Of a stretch of DNA of 64,000 bases, positions 45,531 through 53,950 are shown one piece after another. Source of the stretch: Nakamurella antarctica (GTDB taxonomy: Bacteria; Actinomycetota; Actinomycetes; Mycobacteriales; Nakamurellaceae); the NCBI RefSeq assembly GCF_003860405.1, contig NZ_CP034170.1, positions 310,001-374,000 on the forward strand, read 5' to 3'. The notes under the pieces were generated by a model. The model was not told the origin of the DNA. It worked only from the letters and a program-made list of their open reading frames with translations, and made no database searches. Made by a program: the position numbers and the translations under genes. The number at the start of each line of letters is the position of its first letter. Positions within the stretch are counted from its first letter, which is position 1.

Positions 45531-46720
45531 GTCATCACCGCCGCAAGGAGTGCGAGCAGGGCCGGGCCCTGCCCCCATGGAACGACGAAACCTCTTGGTA
45601 CTGAAGCATAGTGGCTGGGTTCGGTGGACGCGTAGACCGCTGCCGAGACTTCGCGGAGTTGAGCGTCCGCGTCGAGGGAAGCGAGAACGGCCTTCCGAGC
45701 TCGCTGCATCGGTTCTATCACCTCTACATCCTGCAGTACGCCCATCCGCACCGCCTGCGCGAGCGCTACGACCATAAAGGCCGCGGTGGAAAATTCGTTG
45801 CCGGAAAGTGAATCAGTGACCACCGCGTACCAATGCCCGTCGGATCGCTGCAACGCGATCATCTGCCGTAACAGGCGTTCCACGGACGTGGTGATGGCGA
45901 GTATTTCGGCATGCTTATCCGCAGGGTTTTCCCGCAGGGACTCAAGGACGTCCAGCATCCCGAGCATCGCCCAGCCCTGCCCGCGGCCCCACCCCGGGCC
46001 GAAAGTCTGCGGCTGTCCCCGCAGAGCAAAATGATCAAACAGCCCGGAATCGGTCTGTAGCAAGGCGATGTACCCCAAGGCTTGGTCAATGCCGGCATCC
46101 GTATAGCGGCTCTCTCCCGTAGCCAGGCCCAGTGCGACGAGAAATGGTGGGTCGAAATGCAGGCAGTCGACGAACACCCCCGGCGGCGGCGAAGCCAACA
46201 GCGCGGTCTGCTCGCCGTCGAGGGGGACCCCGCTGTAAGGACTGAGCAGCGGCGAGCTCTGCCACGTTTCGTACACACCGTTCAGAACCGGGCGGCTCAT
46301 CAAGTAATCGGCCAGCTGTCGAAGCGCTGCTAGTAGTTGCGCGTCCTGGTAGCGAACTGCCAGGTGCGCGAGCGCCCGCCCCGGAGCGGTGCAATCGAGA
46401 CGCACGAAGGGTTGCGCCCGTGTCGCCCAGGCTCTGCCCCAGCCGTGAGCAAACCGCGCCCACCTCTCATCGCCCAGCCTTTCGCTCGCAGTGACGAGCG
46501 CGTCGAAGGCGACCGAGTCGCCGAACCCCCACGTGGAGAACGCGAGATCGATGAGGCGGTCAGCCACTTCGGCGGCCAAAGCCGGAGAGTCGATGTGGTG
46601 TGCTGGGGCGCCAGCCCGGCGGGTGTCTGCCAACGCGGATGCAGCGTCGTCGGCGGCTACGTAACGGCCCGAGCCCCACGCAACGTCCTCTGGGGCGGTA
46701 TCTGGTGCGGCGGCGCTCAT
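45527..46720 (-). CDS. GH88/GH105-like glycoside hydrolase
   Basis: This 397-residue (alpha/alpha)6-barrel protein has helices with DCLHFDPPFLVALGLATGE and FGPGWGRGQGWAMLGMLD, characteristic of unsaturated rhamnogalacturonyl/glucuronyl hydrolases (YteR/Ugl). These remove a terminal unsaturated uronic acid by hydration, releasing sugars. No signal peptide is seen, so it acts on imported oligosaccharides in the cytoplasm. ATG 46720 overlaps the stop of the truncated MBL gene (ATGA). Confidence 0.8.
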   Translation of the reverse strand: MSAAAPDTAPEDVAWGSGRYVAADDAASALADTRRAGAPAHHIDSPALAAEVADRLIDLAFSTWGFGDSVAFDALVTASERLGDERWARFAHGWGRAWATRAQPFVRLDCTAPGRALAHLAVRYQDAQLLAALRQLADYLMSRPVLNGVYETWQSSPLLSPYSGVPLDGEQTALLASPPPGVFVDCLHFDPPFLVALGLATGESRYTDAGIDQALGYIALLQTDSGLFDHFALRGQPQTFGPGWGRGQGWAMLGMLDVLESLRENPADKHAEILAITTSVERLLRQMIALQRSDGHWYAVVTDSLSGNEFSTAAFMVVALAQAVRMGVLQDVEVIEPMQRARKAVLASLDADAQLREVSAAVYASTEPSHYASVPRGFVVPWGQGPALLALLAAVMT

Positions 46721-47094
46721 GCGAAGGTCCATGCAGGAATACCGGCCCTGTCCTGGGTTCGCCGAATTTGTCCCGATGCCCGAAGGCGTTCGAGGTGACC
46801 TACGACCGGGAAGGCAAGCGCGCCTTCGGTTCCCGTATCGCCCAGGTCGATAACGAAGTGGTCAACGTCGCAATGCGACATCACCACGTGGCTGATGTCG
46901 GGGGGTTCCAGCCCCAATTCGGTAAGTGCGGGGAGTACGAACTCATCGACCATACCGTCGGTGCCACCATCGAAGTGCAGGGCCGATGCGCTCCCCACGA
47001 CGAGATACATCGTCACAAAACGATCGCCGAGCGGGGCAATCACCCCATGAACTCCCGCCGCCAACGTGCTGAGCGACGGAAGATTCTCCGTCAT
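46717..47094 (-). CDS. Truncated metallo-beta-lactamase-fold protein, apparent internal deletion
   Basis: The 125-residue product starts like an MBL-fold hydrolase: RFVTMYLVVGSASALHFDGGTDGMV, then ISHVVMSHCDVDHF, an HxHxDH-type metal motif with Cys in place of the second His. Immediately after, the sequence jumps to what looks like a C-terminal region (GALAFPVVGHLERLRASGQIRRTQD). About 150 residues of the metal-binding domain are missing relative to normal MBL proteins, so hydrolase activity is unlikely. The gene still overlaps both neighbours as in an intact operon. It may be a remnant or a fold fragment with another role. Confidence 0.65.
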   Translation of the reverse strand: MTENLPSLSTLAAGVHGVIAPLGDRFVTMYLVVGSASALHFDGGTDGMVDEFVLPALTELGLEPPDISHVVMSHCDVDHFVIDLGDTGTEGALAFPVVGHLERLRASGQIRRTQDRAGIPAWTFA

Positions 47095-47888
47095 CAGCGA
47101 CCCTTGAACACCGGCGGGCGCTTCTCGGCGAACGCCGCACGACCCTCCGCCGCATCCTCAGTCATCATGAGATAGGCGAATGAGTCGTTCTCGGCCAGCA
47201 GGGCGACGTCGAGGGGCGCGTTTTGGGCAAGTCGCACCATGCTCTTGGTCTTTTCTACCGCGATCGGCGACATTCCGGCGATCGTCAGCGCCACTGCCAT
47301 CGCGGTGTCGATAAGGTCAGAAAATGGCACGATCTGCTGTACGAGCCCGATTCGCAGGGCCTCGGCGCCGTCAATCCGATCCCCGGTGAGCAGTAGCCGG
47401 GAGGCGTAGCCCGGCCCAATGAGGTGAGTCAGGAGCTGTGTTTGGCCGGAACCGCCGTGCCAGCCCCATTTGATCTCGCCTGCTCCAAACGAGGCCTCGG
47501 GTGTCGCGATCCGGATGTCGGACGCGCACGCCATTTCGAGCCCGCCACCGATGCAATAGCCGTGGATCGCCGCCACCACCGGCTTGCGATTGAGCCACAT
47601 GGCGCGCGCATAGTCGGTCCGCGCGTCGAATCGGTTGCGATAACTCCAGTTGTCCCCGTACTCGTCCAGGTCGGTGATGTCGCTACCGGCAGAGAACGCT
47701 CGGTCGCCAGCCCCGGAAAGCAGAATTACCCGGACATTCGCATCGTTGTTCAATGCGTGCACCAGATCGTTCATCTGGTGATCCATTGCCACCGTCATCG
47801 CGTTGAGCTTCTTTGGTCTATCGAGTACCACGTGCGCGATGTGTCCGTGGTGCTCTACGGTGATCGCGCCGTCGGTATGTCCGGCCAT
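47094..47888 (-). CDS. Enoyl-CoA hydratase/isomerase (crotonase) family protein
   Basis: This 264-residue protein has the crotonase segment DRAFSAGSDITDLDEYGD and the oxyanion-hole region AAIHGYCIGGGLEMACASDIRIATPEASFGAGEIKWG. A Glu in the active-site area is present. It acts on an acyl-CoA thioester. Finding it in a sugar catabolic operon is unexpected; a CaiB-type CoA transferase is encoded nearby (52643-53869). Its stop shares a base with the MBL start. Confidence 0.92.
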   Translation of the reverse strand: MAGHTDGAITVEHHGHIAHVVLDRPKKLNAMTVAMDHQMNDLVHALNNDANVRVILLSGAGDRAFSAGSDITDLDEYGDNWSYRNRFDARTDYARAMWLNRKPVVAAIHGYCIGGGLEMACASDIRIATPEASFGAGEIKWGWHGGSGQTQLLTHLIGPGYASRLLLTGDRIDGAEALRIGLVQQIVPFSDLIDTAMAVALTIAGMSPIAVEKTKSMVRLAQNAPLDVALLAENDSFAYLMMTEDAAEGRAAFAEKRPPVFKGR

Positions 47889-47918
47889 GAGGCTGTGTCC
47901 TTTATAGGGGTGGAGGGA

Positions 47919-48956
47919 TCAGGTGGGCAGACCGACGGCGCGTTGGCCCGAGCGGCGCTGTTGGATGACGACAGCAATCACGAGCAGGGATCCCTTGGCA
48001 ACGTTCTGCCAGAACGGGTTGACCCCGAGCACAGTCAGACCATTACTGAGGACGCCGAGCAGAACTACGGCGAGCACGGTGCCGACGATGGTGCCCTTGC
48101 CGCCCTGAAGTGCCGCGCCGCCGAGAGCCGCGGCAGTAATCGCCTCGAGCTCGAGGCCCTCGCTGCCGGAGATCGGCTGGCCGCTTCCGGTGCGTGCGGT
48201 GAGAAGGATGCCCGCAAGTCCCGCAACAGCTCCCACGGCGAGATAGACGCCGATGATGTAGCGGTTGATGTTGATGCCAGCCAAACGAGCAGCGGTGTCG
48301 TTGCCGCCGATGGCATAGATGTTTCGGCCGATATCGGTGTATTTGAGGACGAGACCCACAATGATGGCGATGACCACAAAGATGTAAATGAGGATCGGGA
48401 TGCTGAACCACTCGCCCCGACCAAGTGCCTTGTAGACCGGGTCGCTGCTGGTGTAGCCCTGCGACTTACCACCGGAGACGATCTGCGCGAGCCCCTTGAA
48501 GGCGGCCAGGGTCGCCAGTGTTGCGATCACGGGGTTCACCCGCCCGTAGACGATGATCAAGCCGTTGGCGAGACCGCACAACATGCCGACGAAGATGGCT
48601 GACAGAATTCCGAGGAGCGATTGCGTGGTCGCGGTGAAGACCATCGCGCCCACCACCGAACACAGTCCTGTCATCGAGCCCACGGAAATATCAAGGGCGC
48701 CGAGAAGGATGACAAGGGTCTGCACTATCGCAAGGAGGCCGAAGACGGTGATGGCTGAGCCAATAGCGACGATATTTCTGAATCCGAAGAAGTTCGGGTT
48801 CTGGGCGCCGATCACCAGAATGAGGAGGATGAGGGCAATCAGCAAACTGACGTTCTGAACACCCACCCGCGCGAGAACGACGCGTAGTGGTGACGGGGAA
48901 CCCGGGCCGCCGGGAGTTGGGTCGCTGATTTTCGACGCCGATTGGGTCGTGGACAC
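47919..48956 (-). CDS. Sugar ABC transporter permease (RbsC-like)
   Basis: This about 345-residue BPD_transp_2 family permease has 8-10 membrane helices. Conserved segments include VFGLLAIVQTLVILLGALDISVGSMTGL, GRVNPVIATLATLAAFKGLAQI and IYAIGGNDTAARLAGIN. It imports a sugar with the double ATPase encoded upstream. GTG 48956 has AAGGAG 7 bases before it; ATG 48971, overlapping the ATPase stop (ATGA), is the alternative. Confidence 0.93.
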   Translation of the reverse strand: MSTTQSASKISDPTPGGPGSPSPLRVVLARVGVQNVSLLIALILLILVIGAQNPNFFGFRNIVAIGSAITVFGLLAIVQTLVILLGALDISVGSMTGLCSVVGAMVFTATTQSLLGILSAIFVGMLCGLANGLIIVYGRVNPVIATLATLAAFKGLAQIVSGGKSQGYTSSDPVYKALGRGEWFSIPILIYIFVVIAIIVGLVLKYTDIGRNIYAIGGNDTAARLAGININRYIIGVYLAVGAVAGLAGILLTARTGSGQPISGSEGLELEAITAAALGGAALQGGKGTIVGTVLAVVLLGVLSNGLTVLGVNPFWQNVAKGSLLVIAVVIQQRRSGQRAVGLPT

Positions 48957-48967
48957 GGGTGACTCCT

Positions 48968-50470
48968 TCATAGTGTTGCGGTTTCAGAGTGGGGCAGCGC
49001 CAGGCTCAACACGGCCTCTTCCGACGCTTGCGTGTGGTCGAGTTCGCCCACAATCCGGCCTCCCTGCATCACCAGAATTCGATCGGCAAGGCCGAGCACT
49101 TCTGGGAGCTCTGAGGAGATCACGAGGATGGCCATACCGTCATTGGCTAGCTGGTCGATGACGGCGTAGATCTCGGCTTTGGCGCCGACGTCCACGCCGC
49201 GGGTTGGTTCGTCAAGGATGAGCACTTTGGGTTTGCGGGCGAGCCAACGCCCCAAGACCACCTTCTGTTGGTTTCCTCCCGAGAGGTTGCCGACCTCGGT
49301 TTCGATATCGGGGGTCCTGACGCGCATGCGGTCCGCAAGCCCCTGAACTATCAACCGCTCTTGCGCGCGCTTCACGATCCGGAAGGACGTGATCCGGTCA
49401 AGGATGGACAGGCTGATGTTGTCTCGGACGCTGCGCTGCAGGAGTAGAGCCTGTGCCTTGCGTTCCTCCGGCACCAATCCGATGCCTGCCTGGATGGCGT
49501 CACGGGGGGACCGTAGAGACAGTTGTTTTCCCGCAACGCTCACCGAACCGCTCGCATGGGGAAGGTCGCCGATGATGGTGCGAGCCAATTCAGACCGCCC
49601 AGCCCCAATCAGCCCGGCTAGCGCGACGACCTCGCCGGCCCTGACGGTGAGGCTGGCGTTGTGCACGAGATCGTTGGTGAGGTCGTCCACGGCCAGGACC
49701 ACTGCGCCGCCCGTCACTCGGCGTCGTTCGAAGAGCGACGAGAGTTCGCGGCCGACCATAAGGCGCACCAGTTCGGATTCGGATGTTTCTTTCAACATGC
49801 GCACGCCCGCTAGCTCGCCGTCGCGGAGAATTGCCACGCGGTCGGCGATTTCGAAGATTTCGTGCATGCGGTGCGAGACGTAAATGATCGCCACTCCATC
49901 GGTCCGCAACCGGCGGATCAACCGGAAAAGCGCATTTACTTCGTTCTCGGTGAGAGATGACGTCGGCTCGTCGAACGCGATGACCCGGGGGGAATCTACG
50001 AGTGCGCGCATGATTTCGACGATTTGTCGCTGCGCGGGCGAGAGCGTAGACCCCAACGCGTCGGCGTTGAGTACATCGGCAAACCCAAACTTCTCGAGTG
50101 CGCTGATCGCACGAGCCCGTAGGGTTGACGCCGAGAAAATACGCCCGCGATGCGGGAGGCTTCCGACAAAGATATTTTCGGCAACTGATACATCTTTGAT
50201 AATTTCCGGTTCTTGGGCGATGACCCGAATGCCGCTTCGCCTGCCGTCGATGGCGGACTTGAAATTGGTGGGCTCACCATCCAAAAGGATCGTTCCTCCA
50301 TCGGGGGTGTAATCGCCGCTGAGAATCTTCAGCAGGGTTGATTTTCCCGCCCCGTTTTCTCCCAGCAGCGCCAGCACTTCGCCGCTGTCGACGGCCAGAT
50401 CGACCCCCCGCAGGGCCCTTGCCCCGGTAAATGTCTTTGTGAGGCCAGTGATCGAGATTGTTGTTGCCAT
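48968..50470 (-). CDS. Sugar ABC transporter ATP-binding protein (RbsA-like, two ABC domains)
   Basis: This 500-residue protein has tandem ABC modules. The first has Walker A GENGAGKST, a degenerate signature and VIAFDEPTSSLTE; the second has Walker-A-like LIGAGRSEL, signature LSGGNQQK and ILDEPTRGVDVG. The layout and the weak first signature are usual for RbsA/MglA. ATG 50470 is chosen; GTG 50482 is four codons earlier. A long hairpin separates it from the binding-protein gene. Confidence 0.95.
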   Translation of the reverse strand: MATTISITGLTKTFTGARALRGVDLAVDSGEVLALLGENGAGKSTLLKILSGDYTPDGGTILLDGEPTNFKSAIDGRRSGIRVIAQEPEIIKDVSVAENIFVGSLPHRGRIFSASTLRARAISALEKFGFADVLNADALGSTLSPAQRQIVEIMRALVDSPRVIAFDEPTSSLTENEVNALFRLIRRLRTDGVAIIYVSHRMHEIFEIADRVAILRDGELAGVRMLKETSESELVRLMVGRELSSLFERRRVTGGAVVLAVDDLTNDLVHNASLTVRAGEVVALAGLIGAGRSELARTIIGDLPHASGSVSVAGKQLSLRSPRDAIQAGIGLVPEERKAQALLLQRSVRDNISLSILDRITSFRIVKRAQERLIVQGLADRMRVRTPDIETEVGNLSGGNQQKVVLGRWLARKPKVLILDEPTRGVDVGAKAEIYAVIDQLANDGMAILVISSELPEVLGLADRILVMQGGRIVGELDHTQASEEAVLSLALPHSETATL

Positions 50471-50498
50471 ATAGCGCGCCACTTTCTTGGGAACTTTG

Positions 50499-50547
50499 CC
50501 AGTGAGGGGGCGGGCGCTGCAGTGCTTAGCGCCCGCCCCCTCACTGG
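50499..50547 (-). terminator. Long hairpin between binding-protein and ATPase genes
   Basis: A perfect 20-bp inverted repeat (50499-50518 with 50528-50547) has a 9-base loop and lies in the 85-base gap of the operon. No strong U-tract follows, so it probably only partly terminates or protects the upstream transcript. This fits high binding-protein and lower ATPase/permease output. Confidence 0.65.
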
Positions 50548-50555
50548 TCTGTTGA

Positions 50556-51719
50556 TTAGCTGCAGGCCACTCCCGCGTCCTTGAAGGTCGCCGGATCGAC
50601 GATCGTCGTATCCGCTGAGGTCTTTGCCGGCAGTTCAGTCCCGTTCCGTACCTTGTCCACCAGTACCTTCACAGCGGCCTTACCGACATCTCTGCCGCTG
50701 ATGTACAGGGCCGCACGGTTCCCGGATTCCACACCTGCCACCCAGTCCTTGCACATCAGGTAGGCACCAAGCCCGATTCCCACAATGTTGTCGGCGGTGA
50801 CCCCTGAGTTCTGAAGTGCGGTCACAGCTCCGGTCACTGACTCGTCGTTGCAGCCCCAGACAACCCAGTGATCCACACCGGGGTTGGCGGTAATGGCGGC
50901 CGAAGTCTTGTCCAGTGAGTCGATCTGCGTGGCGTCCGAACCGATCTTGATTACCGGTAGGTCAACCCCTGCGCCCTCTTTGAACTTGGCGAGTGCGCCT
51001 TCGTTGCGGTCTTCGCAGGTTTGAAGGTCTTCTTTGGAGACACGGATGATCTTCGTGTTGTCGGCGGTCCAGCCACTCTTTTCCTTGAAGAGCTTGGCTG
51101 CTTCCGTACCCACCTTCTCGCCCATAAGAGTGCCCTCAAAGCCGACGAACGCAGCAGGCTTGCCGGCAGCGTCGGAGATCGCGTCATCGCTGGCGATGAT
51201 GGGGATACCCGCGTTGGTGGCGGCCTCAATTACCTGAGGGCCGATCTTCTGGTCGGGCACGACGATCGCGATGGCGTCAAACTTCTGCGCGATCACGGTG
51301 TCGAGCTCGCTGATGGCCTTGTTGGCGTCATCACCGACGTTGATGACAGTGACTTCGGCTCCGAGCTCGGCAGCGGCTGCCTTGGCGCCGGCTGCTTGGT
51401 CGATGAAGTACTGCTGGTCACCCTGCTTCTGGATGTAGGCGATCTTGACGGTCTTTCCGCTGGGGGCTGCGGCACTCGACTCGGCTGCGGAGCTGGTTTC
51501 AGCGGCGGCGCTTGAGCTGGTTGCGGAGCTCGCGGGGGCGCTGGACTCAGCGGCCGCGCTGGTTTCGGCGGCGGCGCTGGTGCTGGCTACCGGGCTGGCG
51601 CTGCTTGCAGCTGTGTCCGAGCTGGAGCCACAGCCGCTTGTTGCGAGCGCGAGCCCAACGATCCCGGCGGCGGCGATCCAACGCCTAGCGGGAGAGATTC
51701 GACGATGGTGCAGTGCCAT
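50556..51719 (-). CDS. Sugar ABC transporter substrate-binding lipoprotein (RbsB/Xyl type)
   Basis: This 387-residue protein has a basic N-terminus, hydrophobic signal and lipobox with Cys in LALATSGCGSS. An Ala/Ser/Glu low-complexity linker runs to about residue 88, then a type 1 periplasmic binding domain (KIAYIQKQGDQQYFIDQAAGAKAAA). It captures a sugar for the transporter. ATG 51719 has AAGGAG at the right distance; the frame is open to 51737. It is the first gene of the operon. Confidence 0.94.
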   Translation of the reverse strand: MALHHRRISPARRWIAAAGIVGLALATSGCGSSSDTAASSASPVASTSAAAETSAAAESSAPASSATSSSAAAETSSAAESSAAAPSGKTVKIAYIQKQGDQQYFIDQAAGAKAAAAELGAEVTVINVGDDANKAISELDTVIAQKFDAIAIVVPDQKIGPQVIEAATNAGIPIIASDDAISDAAGKPAAFVGFEGTLMGEKVGTEAAKLFKEKSGWTADNTKIIRVSKEDLQTCEDRNEGALAKFKEGAGVDLPVIKIGSDATQIDSLDKTSAAITANPGVDHWVVWGCNDESVTGAVTALQNSGVTADNIVGIGLGAYLMCKDWVAGVESGNRAALYISGRDVGKAAVKVLVDKVRNGTELPAKTSADTTIVDPATFKDAGVACS

Positions 51720-51853
51720 GTTGCTCCTTTGCGACAAATGGATAGGTTGCCGAGGAGCTCACTATCACCCTCGATGCAACATTTGTAATATAAACACAGT
51801 TTTGAGGGGTGCGCTAGAGACAAATGGAGAAACTTTTAAGCTGCGCATGAGCC
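51720..51853. promoter_or_regulatory. Promoter region of the sugar operon
   Basis: This 134-base gap lies between the binding-protein start and the GntR stop. On the minus strand TATATT (around 51788) is a possible -10. GACAAATGG occurs twice (51733-51741 and 51819-51827), and an A/T-rich TTTGTAATATAAACA (51783-51797) lies near the -10. These are candidate sites for the GntR regulator. Confidence 0.35.
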
Positions 51854-52612
51854 TCAGAGCGCGCGATCGCGGGCATCGAGGAGCGCCTTGGTGGAGGGCT
51901 TTTTGCTCAGAATTGACGCGATGTCTTCTGCGGCCCCTGCTACCAACTCCTGCATCCTCATCCGCGCGGTATCCGGATCCCGAGCCTGGATCGCCTCGAA
52001 GACCGCGCGGTGTTTGCGCAGAAATTCCGTGCTGCTCTCGTGGCGGATGACAAGGGAATTCCGCGCGTGCAGGGCGGGCTCCAGCACGACTTCGAATCGT
52101 TCCAGGAGTTCGTTGCCAGCTGCTGCCAGCACTGCGCGGTGGAAACGTAAGTCCGCCTCGACGTGCAGGTCACCCTCAACATCAAATTTCTCTTCCAGCT
52201 CGGCAAGTGCCTGGCTCATCCGCGTAAGTTGCTCGTCCGATCGGCGGACGGCGGCCATTTGGGCTGCCGCCGGCTCGATGACTTGGCGGACTTCGCCAAG
52301 TTCAAGTACCAGCAGAGGGTCAGGATCATCCTGGGAACGCCACACCATGACGTCATGATCAAGGAGCTGCCAGCGCGATCTTTCCGTCACGTAGGTGCCG
52401 AGCCGGGGCCGGGCATCAACGAGGCCCTTGGCTGTCAGCACCTTAAGCGCTTCACGCACCACTGTCCTGCTCACGCCGAAATCATGCAGCAACGCGTCAA
52501 GATCGATGGTTTCGCCCGGCACAAGGTCGCCGCGCATGATGCGAGAACCCACATAGTTCACGACTTGGCCGTGAAGCCCTCTGCCCGCGTAGGTGCTCAC
52601 AGGCGAGAGCAT
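51854..52612 (-). CDS. GntR family regulator, FadR subfamily (FCD domain)
   Basis: This 252-residue protein has an N-terminal winged helix with RTVVREALKVLTAKGLVDARPRLGTYV and a C-terminal FCD domain with DLRFHRAVLAAAGNEL and metal-ligand His residues (H in HRAVFEAI). It is a ligand-controlled repressor, probably sensing a sugar acid or keto-acid. It follows the CoA transferase gene by 30 bases and likely controls the surrounding operons. Confidence 0.93.
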   Translation of the reverse strand: MLSPVSTYAGRGLHGQVVNYVGSRIMRGDLVPGETIDLDALLHDFGVSRTVVREALKVLTAKGLVDARPRLGTYVTERSRWQLLDHDVMVWRSQDDPDPLLVLELGEVRQVIEPAAAQMAAVRRSDEQLTRMSQALAELEEKFDVEGDLHVEADLRFHRAVLAAAGNELLERFEVVLEPALHARNSLVIRHESSTEFLRKHRAVFEAIQARDPDTARMRMQELVAGAAEDIASILSKKPSTKALLDARDRAL

Positions 52613-52642
52613 ACTGTCCGAGGGGCGATGGTGTGCATGTTC

Positions 52643-53869
52643 TTATGACAAATGAGGGCGGTGAATCTCGACAGCGCCGGACTGCAGTAGTCGATCAAGA
52701 ACCTCATCGGTGTAGCCCAACTCGGCAAGGATTTCAGCGCTATCGGCCCCCAAGGCGGGCGCGCCCAGCCGGATGGAGGCGGGTGTCTCGGACAATGCAA
52801 TAGGTGGCCGCAGGGTGCGAACACTCGTGCCGTTCGAACCCGGCTGTTCCACGAGCATCTGGGTAGCGAGCACATGGGGGTCGGCTTCAATGTCGGCGTA
52901 GTCGTACACCGGACCTGCCCACACCTTGTGGCGGTCGCACAGTTCGAGCCATTCCGCTGTCGTCTTGGTGACAAATTTGTTCCTGATGTGCGCGTACACC
53001 TGGTCTCTGTGCACGTGACCGTCGTTGTAGTGGGTGAGACTTCGGAGCCAGTTGTCGTCGAGGACTTCTCCCAGAACGGACAGGGGAGACATCGCCAGCG
53101 TCAACCAGCTGTCGCTGGTCCGGTAGACGCCGTACGGTGCGGGAATGGAGGCGTGCGCGCCGGGCTCCGCTGTTCGCACCGGCTGCCGGCGCGCATTGAG
53201 AAAGGTGACAAGCTCTTGGAGCTGCGCGTCAAGAACCACCGAGAACATGTCAATCTCCACGTGCTGACCGATGCCGATCACGTCCCGAGCGCGGAGGGCA
53301 GCCAAGATGCCGATGGCAGCGTGGTACCCCGTCATCACGTCGGCGGCCCACAATGCGCCGGGCTCCGGGTCGTCGCCTTCGCTGCCGACGGAGAACATCG
53401 AACCCGAGTAGCCCTGCACGATGAGGTCCTGACCTGGGCGGTCGCGGTAGGGCCCGTGTGGCCCATATCCGCTGATGGAGCAGTACACAAGCTGTGGATT
53501 GATAGCGTGAAGTCGGTCGTACCCCACGCCGAGTCGCTCGGCAGTTCCGTGGCGGAAGTTCTGAATGAATACATCGGACGTGGCGACGAGCGCGTCGATC
53601 ACGGCCCCGGATTCGGGATTCTTGAGGTCAATTGCGAGGCTCCGCTTATTGCGATTCACCGCAAGGAATGTCGTCATCTCACCACCGAATCGGACATCGT
53701 CGAAGCCGTGCGTGCGGTTGAATTCGCCGCCGGCCGGTGATTCGAGCTTGATGACGTCAGCCCCTAAATCGCCAAGCCGCGTGGCTGCCAATGGCCCCGC
53801 AAGCATTTGGGTGGCGTCGAGGACACGGAGTCCATCGAGGGCGCCCGGCATCGATGCGGGTGAATTCAT
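52643..53869 (-). CDS. CaiB/BaiF family CoA transferase
   Basis: This 408-residue class III CoA transferase has LDATQMLAGPLAATRLGDLGADVIKLE at the N-terminus and the GPYRDRPGQDLIVQGYSG segment, whose Asp forms the acyl-CoA intermediate. It moves CoA between carboxylic acids. In a sugar-acid regulon it would activate an organic acid for the crotonase at 47094. Start ATG 53869; it diverges from the dehydratase gene. The GntR gene follows in the same direction. Confidence 0.93.
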   Translation of the reverse strand: MNSPASMPGALDGLRVLDATQMLAGPLAATRLGDLGADVIKLESPAGGEFNRTHGFDDVRFGGEMTTFLAVNRNKRSLAIDLKNPESGAVIDALVATSDVFIQNFRHGTAERLGVGYDRLHAINPQLVYCSISGYGPHGPYRDRPGQDLIVQGYSGSMFSVGSEGDDPEPGALWAADVMTGYHAAIGILAALRARDVIGIGQHVEIDMFSVVLDAQLQELVTFLNARRQPVRTAEPGAHASIPAPYGVYRTSDSWLTLAMSPLSVLGEVLDDNWLRSLTHYNDGHVHRDQVYAHIRNKFVTKTTAEWLELCDRHKVWAGPVYDYADIEADPHVLATQMLVEQPGSNGTSVRTLRPPIALSETPASIRLGAPALGADSAEILAELGYTDEVLDRLLQSGAVEIHRPHLS

Positions 53870-53891
53870 TGGCTATCCTTTCGAGAATAAG

Positions 53892-53907
53892 TAGTATTAT
53901 CATACTA
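53892..53907. promoter_or_regulatory. Palindromic operator between the CoA transferase and dehydratase genes
   Basis: TAGTAT (53892-53897) and ATACTA (53902-53907) form a perfect inverted repeat around TATC, in the 81-base gap between two divergent starts. The size and base pattern fit a GntR/FadR-type dimer site. It could control both directions. Confidence 0.5.
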
Positions 53908-53950
53908 GGCACAGCTCTGAGACGATTTCAACCGTTAACAAAAAGAGGCC

